Assembly: GCF_002224125.1 (NCBI RefSeq)
Contig: NZ_NCSM01000013.1
Location: 155,434 to 219,433 of the forward strand
Source: Streptomyces sp. NBS 14/10
Lineage (GTDB): Bacteria; Actinomycetota; Actinomycetes; Streptomycetales; Streptomycetaceae
Direction of reading: 5' to 3'
Length of the DNA stretch: 64,000 nt
The position numbers and the translations under genes are program-made. The notes beneath the pieces were generated by a model, which was not told where the DNA came from, did no database searches, and saw nothing but the letters and a program-made list of their open reading frames with translations. Positions 7,601-16,940 of this stretch are shown here, in pieces (within the stretch, counting starts at the first letter, position 1; each line of letters starts with the position of its first letter).

Positions 7601-9241
7601 TCAGGACGCCGAGGCCGCGATCCGCTGCCAGATCCGCCCGAAGGCGAAGCGGGCGGCCTCGACCTCGTGTCGTTGGTCGGCGTGCAGCACGCCGAGGGCA
7701 TAGGCGGTGGCGGGGGCGATCCGCGGGGTCCGGGCCGCGGCGGCCGAGGCGGCCGCCGCCTCGGCCGCGTCCCGGTGGCGTTCGAGCGCCTGCCCGGCGG
7801 CCAGCAGCCGTACGGACAGGGCGGGGTCGGCCTCCACCGGCCCGGTGCTCTCCGGCCGCTGCCCCGCGTCGAGCACCTCCAGGGCGTAACGCCGCAGTCG
7901 CAGCAGCCGCCGCACCTGGTCCCAGGGCGCGTCCTGCCGCTCGCTGGCGGGCGGGGCGTCGGCCGCGGAGGTCGCGGCGAGGCCGTGGATCAGCGCCTCC
8001 GCGTTGTACGGATGCCCGGCCCGGCCCAGCGGCAGCGCCTCGACCGACTCGACCAGCCGCCGGTGGGCCAGCTCCGCGAGCGGGGGCAGCGCCAGATCGG
8101 CGGGGCGGGCCGCGGCGGCCTCGTCGAGGGGGACCTCGGAGGCCAGCAGCGCGACCGCGTCCGCGACGGCGTGGAACCGGGAGGACCCGAGCACCTGAAG
8201 GGCCGCGGTGTGCGCGCGGGTCCGTGCGAGGGTGAGCTGTCGCTCCAGGAGGGCCCCGGCCCGCGCGGCCCCGACCGTCAGCGCCGCGCCCCGGGCCTCG
8301 TCCGCGCCGCCGCCCGACCGCGGTCCGGCGCCGCCGCCCGGCTGCTGCTTCGCCCTGTCGCCCCGCTGCCCGGCCGCGGCGTCCCCGTCGGCGGTGTCCT
8401 TCACGGCGTCACGGCCGGCATCGCGGGTGGCGTCGCGTTCGGCGTCATGGGTGTCATGTCCGGCGCTCGCCGCACCCTCGCTCGCCGCACCCCCGCTCCC
8501 CGCACCCCCGCTCGCGGTACCGCTCCCGCGCGAGCCTGGCGGGTCCTGCGGGGCGTCGGCCGTCAGGGAGACGCTGCGGCGTGCAGCCCGGGACGGGCGC
8601 TGCGCCGCGGCGTCCCCCGCCGCCACACCACCCCGCACGTCCGCCCGCGTATCCGGCCGCGTATCCGGCCGCGCCTCCGCCCGTGAGTCCACGCGCGCAT
8701 CCGCCCGCGCTTCCCGCCGTACGTCCGCCGCATCCACACGGGCATCCGCCCGGACGTCCCCCCGACCGTCCCCGCCCGCACCAGAGCCCGCACTGGAACC
8801 CGCACCGGAGCCCGCACCAGAGCCGCCGCCGGGCCCCGCGCCGCTGCCCGCGTCCGCCGCCCCGTCCGCCGGGGCGCCCGCGCCCGAGAGCCGGTGCAGG
8901 GCGCCGCGCAGCCGGGTCAGGCGCGCCGCGTAGGCGTGCTCCAGCGCGAGCGTGCCGGACAGCCACACCAGTTCGGTGCGCAGCTGATCCGCCCACGCGG
9001 TGTCGGTGATCGGCCGGTAGACCCACAGCGTGCCGCTGATCCGCCGCGCGCAGCGGCGCAGCAGCCGGGCGGCCTCGGCCGCCTCCTCGGCGTCCGCTCC
9101 GCTCTCGCGCTGCTGGCGCAGGCTCCGCAGAAAGTCCCCGGCCTGTGTGTTCAAGTACCACGCCAGCACATCGCCCGCCGTGGCCGTCGCGAGCGCCGGC
9201 CCGGCCGCCGCCGCTTCGGCCCCCATCACACCGTCCGTCAT
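7601..9241 (-). CDS. CHAD-domain protein
   Basis: About 546 residues from the ATG at 9241 (MTDGVMG); a longer start at 9346 would run into the ppk end. CHAD is a conserved alpha-helical domain with conserved His and basic residues that binds polyphosphate. The two halves (about 20-130 and 330-540, with RFHAVADAVALLASE and HPYNAEALIHGL) are separated by about 190 residues of low-complexity sequence: Gly-Ser-Ala repeats, then Ala-Asp-Arg-Val repeats. That insert is unusually long and probably disordered. The gene lies 88 bp downstream of ppk on the same strand, the classic CHAD context. Confidence 0.88.
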   Translation of the reverse strand: MTDGVMGAEAAAAGPALATATAGDVLAWYLNTQAGDFLRSLRQQRESGADAEEAAEAARLLRRCARRISGTLWVYRPITDTAWADQLRTELVWLSGTLALEHAYAARLTRLRGALHRLSGAGAPADGAADAGSGAGPGGGSGAGSGAGSSAGSGAGGDGRGDVRADARVDAADVRREARADARVDSRAEARPDTRPDTRADVRGGVAAGDAAAQRPSRAARRSVSLTADAPQDPPGSRGSGTASGGAGSGGAASEGAASAGHDTHDAERDATRDAGRDAVKDTADGDAAAGQRGDRAKQQPGGGAGPRSGGGADEARGAALTVGAARAGALLERQLTLARTRAHTAALQVLGSSRFHAVADAVALLASEVPLDEAAAARPADLALPPLAELAHRRLVESVEALPLGRAGHPYNAEALIHGLAATSAADAPPASERQDAPWDQVRRLLRLRRYALEVLDAGQRPESTGPVEADPALSVRLLAAGQALERHRDAAEAAAASAAAARTPRIAPATAYALGVLHADQRHEVEAARFAFGRIWQRIAASAS

Positions 9242-9329
9242 CGTGTCGTACCCCCCAGGGCCGAGGGCAGCGGCGGGTGGAGCGCCGTGCGACCGGCCGG
9301 CCCCTGTAACCCCGACCGGCGACGACAGA

Positions 9330-11591
9330 TCATGTCGCTGTACCACGCCGTCGCCTCCGGGCGTCTATGAGCGTTTCCTGTATGTTCCGCAACGGTTGTC
9401 CGTCCGCATCCGTTGCGTGCCGCGTCCACTCGCCGTCCGGGCCCAGGTGCCAGGAGGAGGTGGAGTCGGACATGCCGGACTCCAGCAGACGGCTGAGAGA
9501 GGCGCGGTGGCCCGGGTCGGTGACCCGCACCAGGGCCTCGATCCGGCGGTCGAGATTGCGGTGCATCATGTCGGCGCTGCCGAGCCACACCTCGGGCTCT
9601 CCCCCGTTCCCGAACGCGAAGACCCGCGAATGCTCCAGGAACCGGCCGAGGATCGAGCGGACCCGTATGTTCTCCGAGAGCCCTGGCACCCCCGGCCGCA
9701 GCGCGCAGATGCCCCGCACCCAGACGTCCACCGGCACACCCGCCCGCGAGGCCCGGTACAGCGCGTCGACGATGGCCTCGTCGACCATCGAGTTGACCTT
9801 GATCCGTACGTAGGCGGGCCGCCCCGCCTTGTGGTGGGTGATCTCGCGGTTGATCCGGCTGATCAGCCCGTCGCGCAGCGACCTGGGGGCGACCAGCAGC
9901 CGCTGGTAGTTCTCCCGCCGGGAGTAGCCGCTCAACCGGTTGAACAGGTCGGACAGGTCGGTGCCGACCTTCGGGTCGGCGGTCAGCAGCCCCAGGTCCT
10001 CGTACAGCCGGGCCGTCTTCGGGTGGTAGTTGCCGGTGCCGACGTGGCAGTAGCGGCGCAGCGTCTCGCCCTCCTGGCGGACCACCAGCGACAGCTTGCA
10101 GTGGGTCTTGAGGCCGACCAGGCCGTAGACCACGTGGCAGCCGGCTTCCTCCAGCTTGCGCGCCCACTTGATGTTGGCCTGTTCGTCGAAGCGGGCCTTG
10201 ATCTCGACGAGGACCAGCACCTGCTTACCGGCCTCGGCGGCGTCGATCAGCGCGTCGACGATCGGCGACTTGCCGGAGGTCCGGTAGAGCGTCTGCTTGA
10301 TCGCGAGTACGTCGGGGTCGGCCGCCGCCTGCTCCAGGAACGCCTGGACGGAGGTCGAGAAGGAGTCGTACGGGTGGTGCAGCAGTATGTCCCGCTCGCG
10401 CATCGCGGCGAAGATGTCCGGCGCGGAGGCGGACTCGACCTCGGCGAGGTCCCGGTGCGTCCCGGCCACGAACTTCGGGTACTTCAGCTCCGGCCGGTCC
10501 AGCGCCGCTATGCCGAAGAGCCCGGTGAGGTCCAGCGGCCCCGGCAGCGGATAGACCTCGGCCTCGGAGACCTTCAGCTCGCGCACCAGCAGGTCCAGCA
10601 CGTACGGGTCGATGGACTCCTCGACCTCCAGCCGCACCGGCGGGCCGAAGCGGCGCCGCAGCAGCTCCTTCTCCAGGGCCTGGAGCAGGTTCTCCGCGTC
10701 GTCCTCCTCGACCTCCAGGTCCTCGTTGCGGGTCACCCGGAACATATGGTGCGCCAGCACCTCCATACCCGGGAACAGCTCCTCCAGGTGCGCCGCGATC
10801 ACGTCCTCCAGCGGTACGTACCGCTGCGGCGACGCCTCCAGGAACCGCGAGAGCAGCGGCGGGACCTTCACACGCGCGAAGTGATCATGGCCGCTGACCG
10901 GGTTGCGCACCACGACCGCGAGGTTGAGGGAGAGTCCGGAGATATACGGGAAGGGATGCGCCGGGTCCACCGCCAGAGGCGTCAGGACCGGGAAGATCTG
11001 CTGGCGGAAGAGCGTGAAGAGGCGGGACTGCTCGTCCTCCGTGAGATCCGGCCAGCGGATCATATGGATGCCCTCTTCGGCCAGCGCGGGCGACACGTCC
11101 TGCTGGAAGCAGGCCGCGTGCCGGGCCATGAGCTCCCGCGACCGGGTCCAGATCAGCTCCAGCACCTCACGGGGCTGCAGCCCGGAGGCGGAGCGGGTGG
11201 CGACTCCGGTCGCGATGCGCCGCTTGAGGCCGGCGACCCGCACCATGAAGAACTCGTCCAGGTTGCTCGCGAAGATCGCGAGGAAGTTCGCCCGCTCCAG
11301 CAGCGGCGTGTTCGGGTCCTCGGCCAGCTCGAGCACCCGCTCGTTGAACGCCAGCCAGCTGCGCTCACGGTCGAGGAACCGCCCCTGGGGCAGCGCCTCC
11401 CCCTCCGCGTCCAGGGTGTCGACCTCGTACGAGTCCAGGTCGCCGTCGAGGTCGGGGTCGAGATTCCGGACAGGCTGCGCGGCGACAGCGTGCGGCCGGT
11501 GGGCCGCGATGGAGCCGACCGAGGGCTGAGGCTGAGGCTGCTGCGGGTGGGGCTGCGCGTGGGCGGGGGCCTGACCGCTGGAGTGGTTCAT
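9330..11591 (-). CDS. ppk: Polyphosphate kinase (PPK1)
   Basis: 753 residues from the ATG at 11591, preceded by GAGGA; an upstream frame to 11693 exists but lacks a good ribosome-binding site. PPK1 reversibly transfers the ATP gamma-phosphate to polyphosphate at the membrane. Four-domain layout: N domain ([20 protein letters not shown]), head domain, C1 with phosphorylated His (in [11 protein letters not shown]), C2 ([16 protein letters not shown]). The N-terminal extension of about 60 residues is His/Gln/Pro-rich, as in other Streptomyces PPKs. Followed by CHAD and Nudix genes. A weak PHO-box-like repeat lies about 110 bp upstream. Confidence 0.97.
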   Translation of the reverse strand: MNHSSGQAPAHAQPHPQQPQPQPSVGSIAAHRPHAVAAQPVRNLDPDLDGDLDSYEVDTLDAEGEALPQGRFLDRERSWLAFNERVLELAEDPNTPLLERANFLAIFASNLDEFFMVRVAGLKRRIATGVATRSASGLQPREVLELIWTRSRELMARHAACFQQDVSPALAEEGIHMIRWPDLTEDEQSRLFTLFRQQIFPVLTPLAVDPAHPFPYISGLSLNLAVVVRNPVSGHDHFARVKVPPLLSRFLEASPQRYVPLEDVIAAHLEELFPGMEVLAHHMFRVTRNEDLEVEEDDAENLLQALEKELLRRRFGPPVRLEVEESIDPYVLDLLVRELKVSEAEVYPLPGPLDLTGLFGIAALDRPELKYPKFVAGTHRDLAEVESASAPDIFAAMRERDILLHHPYDSFSTSVQAFLEQAAADPDVLAIKQTLYRTSGKSPIVDALIDAAEAGKQVLVLVEIKARFDEQANIKWARKLEEAGCHVVYGLVGLKTHCKLSLVVRQEGETLRRYCHVGTGNYHPKTARLYEDLGLLTADPKVGTDLSDLFNRLSGYSRRENYQRLLVAPRSLRDGLISRINREITHHKAGRPAYVRIKVNSMVDEAIVDALYRASRAGVPVDVWVRGICALRPGVPGLSENIRVRSILGRFLEHSRVFAFGNGGEPEVWLGSADMMHRNLDRRIEALVRVTDPGHRASLSRLLESGMSDSTSSWHLGPDGEWTRHATDADGQPLRNIQETLIDARRRRRGTAT

Positions 11592-11700
11592 GTCCTCATT
11601 GTTCCGCGCCGAAGGCGGGAACGGCTTGCCGGAAACCTGTGCTGAAGCGGCACGGAGCCTCCGGTTCGAGGTGGGCGGCACGGCGGGCTGCATTCAGCGA

Positions 11701-11724
11701 TGCTTGCAACCGAGTTTGAATCGC
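11701..11724 (-). promoter_or_regulatory. Possible PHO box upstream of ppk
   Basis: On the reverse strand GATTCAAACTC is followed directly by GGTTGCAAGCA, two units of 11 bp resembling the PhoP direct-repeat pattern (GTTCA core). The match is weak in the second unit. PhoP control of ppk is established in Streptomyces, which makes the site plausible. Confidence 0.35.
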
Positions 11725-11916
11725 CGGTAACGGAGACATGGCGCGTAGGAAATCGCGATCCATCCCGCAGGCGACCTGGAGCCCCGCCCCGCCCGCCGTG
11801 CCGCCCCCAGCCGAGCCCCGTGACCGTGGCCGCGCCGCCCACCGTCCCACAGGCGCGCCCCAGGCCCCCAGCCCCAGCCCCTGCCCCTAGCCCTGCACCT
11901 GCCCCATCCCCCGGGC

Positions 11917-12852
11917 TCAGGTCTCCGTGCGGTACATGAGATCGGTCTCGTACGTCGTAAAGCCCTGCCGACCGTAAACGGCGACGGCGGGGTAGTTGTC
12001 GGCGTCGACGTACAGCATCGCCGTCGGCAGCCCCCGCCCCGCGAGGTGCCGCAGCCCGATCGCGGTCAGCGACCGGCCGAGCCCGCCGCCCTGCGCCTCG
12101 GGCCGCACCCCCACCACGTACACCTCGCCCAGCCGCTCCTGCGCATGCACCTTGGTCCAGTGGAACCCGACGATCTCCCCGCCCCGCTCGGCCAGGAAGA
12201 AGCCCTCGGGGTCGAACCACGGCTCCCCCATCCGATCTTCCAGATCGCGCAGGGTCAGCGAGCCCTGCTCGGGGTGGTGCGCGAAGGCCGCCGCGTTCGC
12301 CGCCAGCCAGGCGGCCTCGTCCTCGCCCGGCCGGAAGGTCCGTACGGTCACGCCCTCCGGCAGCACCGGCTCGGGGATGTCCAGCGTCGCCGGCGGCCCC
12401 AGCGGCCGGCGCATCTGCCGCAGCTCCCGGAACAGCGTCAGCCCCAGCACCTGCGCGAGATGGCGCGCCGAGGAGTGCCCGCCGTGCGCCCACACCCGCA
12501 GCCGCTTACCGGACTCGCGCAGCAGCGTCACGCCCAGCGCCCGCCCGTGCCCCTGCCCCCGGTGCGCCGGATGCACGACCAGCTCGGCGGCCGGGGCCTC
12601 CACCGGGTCGGTGTCCTCCAACTGCGCGTACCCCACGAGCTTCCCGCTCGGCTCCTCGCTCAGCAGCAGATGGCGCACCCCTTCCCGCCGCCCGCGCAAT
12701 TGCAGCCGCCCCTGCTCGGACACGGCCTGCTGTCCATCGGTGCGCGCGGCCTCCGCCACGAGCCGCAGCACGTCCTGCGCCATGGCGGGCGTCACCTCGT
12801 CGAGGACATCGATCCGGCGGGCGCCGGCCGCCTCGTTCAGCACGTCATTCAT
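11917..12852 (-). CDS. mshD: Mycothiol synthase
   Basis: 311 residues with two GNAT acetyltransferase domains, the MshD layout. It acetylates Cys-GlcN-Ins using acetyl-CoA, the last step of mycothiol synthesis, so the organism is an actinobacterium. Acetyl-CoA loops are visible in both halves: VVHPAHRGQGHGRALG (about 90-105) and VGVRPEAQGGGLGRSL (about 255-270). The C-terminal half ends with VDADNYPAVAVYGRQGF, a typical MshD sequence. Start chosen at 12852 (MNDVLNEA); an upstream GTG-like extension to 12918 is unlikely. Confidence 0.95.
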   Translation of the reverse strand: MNDVLNEAAGARRIDVLDEVTPAMAQDVLRLVAEAARTDGQQAVSEQGRLQLRGRREGVRHLLLSEEPSGKLVGYAQLEDTDPVEAPAAELVVHPAHRGQGHGRALGVTLLRESGKRLRVWAHGGHSSARHLAQVLGLTLFRELRQMRRPLGPPATLDIPEPVLPEGVTVRTFRPGEDEAAWLAANAAAFAHHPEQGSLTLRDLEDRMGEPWFDPEGFFLAERGGEIVGFHWTKVHAQERLGEVYVVGVRPEAQGGGLGRSLTAIGLRHLAGRGLPTAMLYVDADNYPAVAVYGRQGFTTYETDLMYRTET

Positions 12853-13145
12853 GCTCCCGAGCCTACGGCCAGGCCCTCGCCGGGCAGCCGGCCGCGCATC
12901 CCCTGATCCGTGGGTCACTCGCCCGACGGATCCCCGGCTCCCACGCCGAACCGTCCCCCCGCCTCATGCCCCTGCCATACCGCCGAACGGGTGACGCCTC
13001 GGCGACGCGTCTCCACCGGCCGCCGCACCGGTCGCCGCACCGGACGCCCCCTCTCCTCCAGTCGCCCGCGCGCAATGAGCTCGTAACCTCGATCCCCCTG
13101 CCCCGCTACGCGCGTTGACCGTAAGCTGCCGCGCACAACCACCAC

Positions 13146-13166
13146 GGTTCACAGAACGGTTCACAG
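13146..13166 (+). promoter_or_regulatory. PHO-box-like direct repeat before the 5'-nucleotidase
   Basis: GGTTCACAG occurs at 13146-13154 and again at 13158-13166, 12 bp apart, immediately upstream of the ribosome-binding site of a secreted 5'-nucleotidase. The unit matches the PhoP half-site GTTCACC well, but PHO boxes have an 11-bp period. The rest of the 325-bp gap (12853-13177) shows nothing else recognisable. Confidence 0.45.
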
Positions 13167-13177
13167 AGGGGAACCAC

Positions 13178-14992
13178 ATGCCAGCGACACCTGGGCGGCA
13201 CCGCGCGGCCCGCCGGTTGACCGCCGCCGCGGCCGTGCTGGCCGCGGCGGCCGGAGTCCTGTCCGCCGCGGGCCCGGCAGGCGCGAACGCCGACTCCACC
13301 GACTCCGCCAAGCCGCGCCCGGCCCGCACCGTCGATGTGCAGCTGCTGTCGTTCAACGACCTCCACGGCAACCTGGAGCCCCCGCAGGGCTCCTCCGGCA
13401 CCGTCACCGAGACCCAGCCGGACGGCACCACCAAGGCCATCCCGGCGGGCGGCGCCGAATACCTCGCCAACGCGCTGCGCACCGCCCGCAAGGGCCACCC
13501 GTACTCCATCACCGCCGCCGGCGGCGACATGATCGGCGCGAGCCCGCTGCTGTCCGGCCTCTTCCACGACGAGCCGACCGTCGAAGCGCTCAACAAGCTC
13601 GACCTGGACGTCACGGCCGTCGGCAACCACGAGTTCGACGAGGGCCGCGCCGAGCTGGAGCGCATCCAGAACGGCGGCTGCCACCCCAAGGACGGCTGTT
13701 ACGAGGACGGCAAGACCTTCCCCGGCGCCGACTTCCCCTACCTCGCCGCGAACGTCACCGACGAGAAGACCGGCAAGCCGATCCTCAAGCCCTACACCGT
13801 CTGGCAGCGCAACGGCGTCAAGATCGGCTTCATCGGCGTCACGCTCGAAGGCACCCCGGACATCGTCACCGCCGAGGGCGTCAAGGGCCTGAAGTTCCAC
13901 GACGAGGTCGAGACGATCAACAAGTACGCCAAGGAACTCAACCGCAAGGGCGTCAAGTCGATCGTCGCGCTCATCCACGAGGGCGGGCTGCCCGCCTCCT
14001 CCTCGTACAACTACGACTGCGACAGCTCCGGTCCGGGCGCCGGCATCTCCGGCCCGATCGTCGACATCGCCAAGAAGGTCACCCCGCAGGTCGACGCCCT
14101 GGTCACCGGCCACACCCACCAGGCCTACGCGTGCACCGTCCCGGACCCCTCCGGCACCCCGCGCACCGTGACCTCCGCCGCCTCCTTCGGCCGCCTCTAC
14201 ACCGACACGACCCTCACCTACGACCGCCGCACCGGCGACGTCGTCCGTACGAAGGTGAAGTCGGCCAACCACGTCGTCGACCGGCAGCAGCCCAAGGCCG
14301 CCGACATGACCGCCCTCATCGGCCGCTGGAACAAGCTGGCCGCGCCGGTCGCCAACCGGCCCATCGGCTACGTCTCCGCCGAGATCCCCGGCCGCGGCTC
14401 CACGGGTTACGAGTCACCGCTCGGCGACGTCATCGCCGACGCCCAGCTCGAAGCGCTCTCCCCCGCCGACAAGGGCGGCGCCCAGCTCGCCCTCATGAAC
14501 CCCGGCGGCATCCGCTCCGACCTCGCCTACGCGGCGTCCGGCAGCGAGGGCGACGGTGTCGTGACGTACGGCGAGGCCTTCACCGTGCAGCCCTTCACCA
14601 ACATGCTGAACGTCATCGACCTCACCGGCGCCCAGCTCATCACCGCCCTGAAGCAGCAGGTCAGCGGCTCGAACGAGGCATCCCCCAAGATCCTCCAGGT
14701 CTCCAAGGGCCTCACCTACACCCTCGACCTCACCAAGGCCGGCGCCGACCGCGTCGTCGCCGACTCGGTGAAGCTGAACGGCGAGGCCATCGACCCGGCC
14801 AAGACCTACCGCGTCGCGATGAACGAATTCCTCGCGGGCGGCGGCGACGGCTTCCCCGCCTTCAAGGACGGCAAGAACAAGCTGGTCGGCCAGTCCGACC
14901 TGGACGCCTTCACGGCCTACTTGGGCGCCCACTCCTCGGCCACCTCGCCCCTGGCTCCGCCGGCGGCGGACCGCATCAAGATCGTGAAGTGA
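13178..14992 (+). CDS. Secreted bifunctional metallophosphatase/5'-nucleotidase
   Basis: 604 residues. ATG at 13178 has GAGGGGAA upstream and opens a Sec signal peptide of about 42 residues (Ala-rich core, cleavage near AGANA). The calcineurin-like metallophosphatase domain shows all metal motifs: SFNDLHGN, GGDMIGASP, VGNHEFDEG, LIHEGG, VTGHTHQ. The C-terminal 5'-nucleotidase domain (about 400-600) carries NPGGIRSDL and the substrate segment NEFLAGGGDGF. It dephosphorylates extracellular nucleotides to scavenge phosphate and nucleosides. The PHO-like repeat upstream suggests induction by phosphate starvation. Confidence 0.93.
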   Translation: MPATPGRHRAARRLTAAAAVLAAAAGVLSAAGPAGANADSTDSAKPRPARTVDVQLLSFNDLHGNLEPPQGSSGTVTETQPDGTTKAIPAGGAEYLANALRTARKGHPYSITAAGGDMIGASPLLSGLFHDEPTVEALNKLDLDVTAVGNHEFDEGRAELERIQNGGCHPKDGCYEDGKTFPGADFPYLAANVTDEKTGKPILKPYTVWQRNGVKIGFIGVTLEGTPDIVTAEGVKGLKFHDEVETINKYAKELNRKGVKSIVALIHEGGLPASSSYNYDCDSSGPGAGISGPIVDIAKKVTPQVDALVTGHTHQAYACTVPDPSGTPRTVTSAASFGRLYTDTTLTYDRRTGDVVRTKVKSANHVVDRQQPKAADMTALIGRWNKLAAPVANRPIGYVSAEIPGRGSTGYESPLGDVIADAQLEALSPADKGGAQLALMNPGGIRSDLAYAASGSEGDGVVTYGEAFTVQPFTNMLNVIDLTGAQLITALKQQVSGSNEASPKILQVSKGLTYTLDLTKAGADRVVADSVKLNGEAIDPAKTYRVAMNEFLAGGGDGFPAFKDGKNKLVGQSDLDAFTAYLGAHSSATSPLAPPAADRIKIVK

Positions 14993-15098
14993 GCCGTCTG
15001 CGCTGAGCGTTACGCATCGCGGCCCGGACTCATTCGGGTACGAGCCGGTCAAGGCGGCGTTCGGGGCGGCCGTTTCCGGGTGACGTTACGGGTGGCCG

Positions 15099-15314
15099 TT
15101 ACTGGCGCCGGGTGGCCGCGAGGTGGTCCAGGCGGCCGGCCTTGGTGCCGCGTATGAAGGCGCGGAGAGCGGCGGGTGTTGTGGTCAGGATGGCCTCGGG
15201 CTCGTCGCTCTCGCGCATTGCTATGACGCCGTCGGCGGCGGCGACGTTCACGCAGTTGCCCGCATCCGCGCTGTAGGAGGACTTACGCCACTGATACGTG
15301 GTCACGTTTCTCAC
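15099..15314 (-). CDS. DUF397 protein
   Basis: 71 residues, start GTG at 15314. It has the DUF397 pattern: WRKSSYSADAGNCVNVA, then a strand pair and a C-terminal AFIRGTKAG. DUF397 proteins are small, of unknown biochemistry, and are coded next to XRE/DUF5753 regulators (WhiJ-type loci) in Streptomyces; some act as antagonists of the regulator. It starts 3 bases after the stop of the XRE gene, so the two are co-transcribed. Confidence 0.92.
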   Translation of the reverse strand: MRNVTTYQWRKSSYSADAGNCVNVAAADGVIAMRESDEPEAILTTTPAALRAFIRGTKAGRLDHLAATRRQ

Positions 15315-15317
15315 CTT

Positions 15318-16169
15318 TCACATGCTGCGCATGATGTCGTTGATGAAGTCCCGCGACTCGGCCGACGTGAGCGCCGTCGCCTCCATCCGTTCCAAGACAG
15401 CCCGGTACTTTGCCAACTCGGCCTCAGCGTCCATGAACTGGGTTCCCTGAGCGGAGTCGAGCTGCACTGTGTCAAGCTGCGGCACAGCTCCAAGGACATA
15501 GTCGAATGACTGTCCTGTTCCAGGGAAGGTCCCGCCGCCAAACGGAATCACCCGGACGGTGACGTTGTCCATCTCGCCCATCGTGATGAGGTGTTCGAGC
15601 TGCGCTCGGACTGTGCTCACTCCGCCAAACTCCATCCGCAGAGCGGCCTCGTGGATAACGGCGGTGTACGGCACTGGATCATCGCCGTAGAGGATGGCCT
15701 GCCGCTTCATCCGGTGGGTCAGCCGGTGCTCGACCTCGTACGCCCTCAGCTGCGGAGCCGCTTCCCGGATCACCGCGCGGGCATGGTCCACGGTCTGGAG
15801 CAAGCCTGGGATGTGGATGACCAGCGCCACGCGCAGCCCCTGGGCCTGATGCTCCAGCTCGGCCATGTCCGCAAAGCTCGCCGGGAGATACTCCCGATAC
15901 TCGTCCCACCAGCCCCGGGTGCGCCCACCGGTCATGTCTGCCAGAGCATCCACCAGTTCATCGTCAGCACAGGCATAGCTCCGAGCCATCGCCCGTACCC
16001 GGTCTCCACTTACCGCGTAACGGCCGGCCTCGATCATGCTCACCCGGGCCTGTTGCACACCGATGAGAGCTGCTGCCGCAGTTGAGGACAGGCCGGCACG
16101 CTCACGAAGCTTGCGCAGCTCGGCCCCAAGTCGTCGCGGTTTGAGCGTCGGGTTATTGGTCGTCGCCAT
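15318..16169 (-). CDS. XRE regulator with DUF5753 (WhiJ-like)
   Basis: 283 residues from the ATG at 16169 (MATTNNPTL). The XRE helix-turn-helix lies at about 15-70 (LRKLRERAGLSSTAAAALIG) and the DUF5753 domain from about 95 (IHIPGLLQTVDHARAVI, YDDPVPYTA-like core). This is the WhiJ family, developmental regulators that work with a DUF397 partner and often an ATPase. All three genes are present here: DUF397 just downstream and the ATPase divergent. A short palindrome 13 bases upstream may be its operator. Confidence 0.93.
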   Translation of the reverse strand: MATTNNPTLKPRRLGAELRKLRERAGLSSTAAAALIGVQQARVSMIEAGRYAVSGDRVRAMARSYACADDELVDALADMTGGRTRGWWDEYREYLPASFADMAELEHQAQGLRVALVIHIPGLLQTVDHARAVIREAAPQLRAYEVEHRLTHRMKRQAILYGDDPVPYTAVIHEAALRMEFGGVSTVRAQLEHLITMGEMDNVTVRVIPFGGGTFPGTGQSFDYVLGAVPQLDTVQLDSAQGTQFMDAEAELAKYRAVLERMEATALTSAESRDFINDIMRSM

Positions 16170-16181
16170 TGGTCCCCCTGT

Positions 16182-16195
16182 AACCCACACGGGTT
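16182..16195. promoter_or_regulatory. Short palindrome between the XRE and ATPase genes
   Basis: AACCC-ACAC-GGGTT, a perfect 5-bp inverted repeat 13 bases upstream of the XRE start in the divergent promoter region. Possible autoregulatory operator. Confidence 0.35.
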
Positions 16196-16297
16196 TAATC
16201 GAGAGCTGTCTTACCGAACTCCGGCTAGATCTACCACCAACTGCTCTACCGTGTGAGCCAAGCCACCCAACTTCACCCGAACCAGCGGGAGATTCGC

Positions 16298-16819
16298 ATG
16301 GCAACCGTATCGCCACAGAACCCCGGCCCCGGGCCATCGGACGACTCCGACCAGCCCTGGACGTACACCCTCCGTCTCCCCAACGACCCGAGGGCCGCCC
16401 GGATCGCGCGGGTCACTCTCCGGGCGGTCCTGTCCGGCCATGGCATGGCGGAGCTGACCGAGACCGCCGAACTGCTCACCAGCGAGATGGTGAGCAACGC
16501 ACTCTGCCACTCCGACGGCCCCGCCCAACTCCGCCTGCGCCATCTCTGCGAGAACCGCCTCCGGGTCAGCATCTGGGACACCAACCCGCTCATCCCCGCG
16601 CCCTTCGACACCCCGCCCGGTCGGCTCGACCGCTTCACCGCCCTCACCGAGGCCGCCGCCAAGGTGGACGACACGCACGGCCGTGGCCTGCTCATCGTCC
16701 GGCTCTGCGCGGACAACTGGGGCGGCTACCCACTCGCCGACGACCTCTTCGGCATCAGCGGAAAGCTCCTGTGGTTCGAACTCACCCCGCACCGCGACGC
16801 GTTCGACATCGCGGCTTGA
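16298..16819 (+). CDS. Anti-sigma-type ATP-binding protein (HATPase_c_2)
   Basis: 173 residues from the ATG at 16298, with GGGAG 8 bases upstream; a GTG at 16253 is also open but has no such site. GHKL ATPase fold of the RsbW/SpoIIAB type: N box TAELLTSEMVSNALCHS (about 60-76), G1 box VSIWDTNPL, G2 box DTHGRGLLIVRLCADNWG. No kinase or receiver partner domain is attached. It is divergent from the XRE/DUF397 pair and completes a WhiJ-type triad. It probably sequesters or phosphorylates a regulatory partner. Confidence 0.9.
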   Translation: MATVSPQNPGPGPSDDSDQPWTYTLRLPNDPRAARIARVTLRAVLSGHGMAELTETAELLTSEMVSNALCHSDGPAQLRLRHLCENRLRVSIWDTNPLIPAPFDTPPGRLDRFTALTEAAAKVDDTHGRGLLIVRLCADNWGGYPLADDLFGISGKLLWFELTPHRDAFDIAA

Positions 16820-16880
16820 GACGGCCGCATCTGTGGTGTCCCGCCATGCCGAGGTCGGGCGCGGGCCGTGAAACGGAAAG

Positions 16881-16915
16881 TCCGCTGGCCCGGTGTGGCG
16901 CACCGGGGCAGCGGA
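16881..16915. terminator. Hairpin between convergent genes
   Basis: TCCGCTG and CAGCGGA flank an inner CCCGGTG/CACCGGG stem, loop TGGCG. It lies between the ATPase and DUF4232 genes, which converge. Confidence 0.7.
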
Positions 16916-16940
16916 ACTTGATGGCGCAGTTGTGGGTTGG

